A stretch of DNA of 43,152 bases from Myxococcales bacterium (GTDB lineage: Bacteria; Myxococcota; Myxococcia; Myxococcales; JAKAPL01). The notes beneath the pieces are model-generated. The model saw nothing but the letters and a program-made list of their open reading frames with translations. It was not told where the DNA came from and made no database searches. Positions within the stretch are counted from its first letter, which is position 1; the number at the start of each line of letters is the position of its first letter. The stretch spans positions 1 through 43,152 of the forward strand of contig JAKAPL010000028.1 in assembly GCA_021807105.1 (NCBI GenBank), given 5' to 3'. The translations under genes and the position numbers were made by a program. Of the stretch, positions 43,029 to 43,152 are shown piece by piece.

Positions 43029-43152
43029 GTCGGCTCTCACGTGCTTGGGACCCCCGCTTCTCAGATGCATTCCCCCCCCGGGTCCACGCGTGATGTTGGG
43101 TTAGGTTCTGCCTGAAGAAGGGCGAACTGTCCATCCGCCGCCGGGGCTGTGG
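43029..43152. other. Unassigned 124 bp after R1 copy C
   Basis: I see no gene, no direct repeat of 20 bp or more, and no CRISPR repeat-spacer structure here. It could be the start of a leader for an array beyond the window, but there is no positive evidence for that. Confidence 0.3.

Noticed and set aside
42736-43152. A CRISPR array after cas2
   Set aside because: I looked for spaced direct repeats and found only R1 copy C and unique sequence.

Overview
The window looks like chromosomal DNA from a high-GC Myxococcota (former delta-proteobacterial) genome. The evidence is a MYXO-CTERM-like tail on a secreted hydrolase, several Ser/Gly/Asp-rich or Cys-rich lipoproteins, frequent GTG and TTG starts, and a CRISPR-Cas operon of the 'MYXAN' (Myxococcus dev-like) variety. 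The species cannot be named from the sequence alone.

Layout. (1) Positions 1-5.8 kb, minus strand: a housekeeping cluster in the order tilS, ftsH, folP, cdaA, a truncated cdaR, and the first 40 codons of glmM. (2) 5.9-9.5 kb: a promoter-RNA-terminator cassette (candidate sRNA), a GH25 lysozyme-like surface lipoprotein, a conserved hypothetical protein and a small membrane protein. (3) 9.8-24.9 kb, plus strand: a 13-gene exopolysaccharide operon behind a good sigma-54 promoter, with outer-membrane export, beta-barrel, chain-length regulator, BY-kinase-like ATPase, initiating glycosyl-phosphotransferase, two CelD/FemAB-like acyltransferases, a DegT-type protein, polysaccharide deacetylase, hexapeptide acetyltransferase, two glycosyltransferases and an asparagine-synthetase-like amidotransferase. 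(4) 25-31.7 kb: a degenerate receiver protein divergent from an alternative sigma factor, a radical SAM protein, a CpsB-type PHP phosphatase, a flippase-like membrane protein, tRNA-Met and a histidine kinase. (5) 31.7-34.4 kb: accessory DNA with a broken gene, two lipoproteins, a 39-residue membrane peptide and a DUF4276-like remnant. (6) 34.5-42.7 kb: cas6-cas3-cas8(cmx8/devT)-cas7(devR)-cas5(devS)-cas4/cas1-cas2, tightly coupled. No CRISPR array is visible in the window.

Two dispersed repeat families stand out. R1 is a ~250 bp MITE-like element with 19 bp terminal inverted repeats (168-411, 33753-34002, and a right-truncated copy at 42860-43028). Two R1 copies in the same orientation bracket the whole cas operon, and the third marks the point where cdaR is cut off. 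R2 is a 170-190 bp element (2481-2649, 27936-28124, fragment 9179-9230). It sits directly on or just after the stop codon of the upstream gene, always in the same orientation, and carries a conserved AGGAGG-N10-ATGG(C/G)TGCC module at its ends. I see no description of this behaviour that I can name, so it is the most likely undescribed element here.

How the parts work together: the 9.8-24.9 kb operon should make, modify and export a surface polysaccharide, and the CpsB-type phosphatase and flippase-like protein at 28-30 kb may contribute. The cas operon is a complete type I interference and adaptation module, although its array must lie outside the window or elsewhere in the genome.
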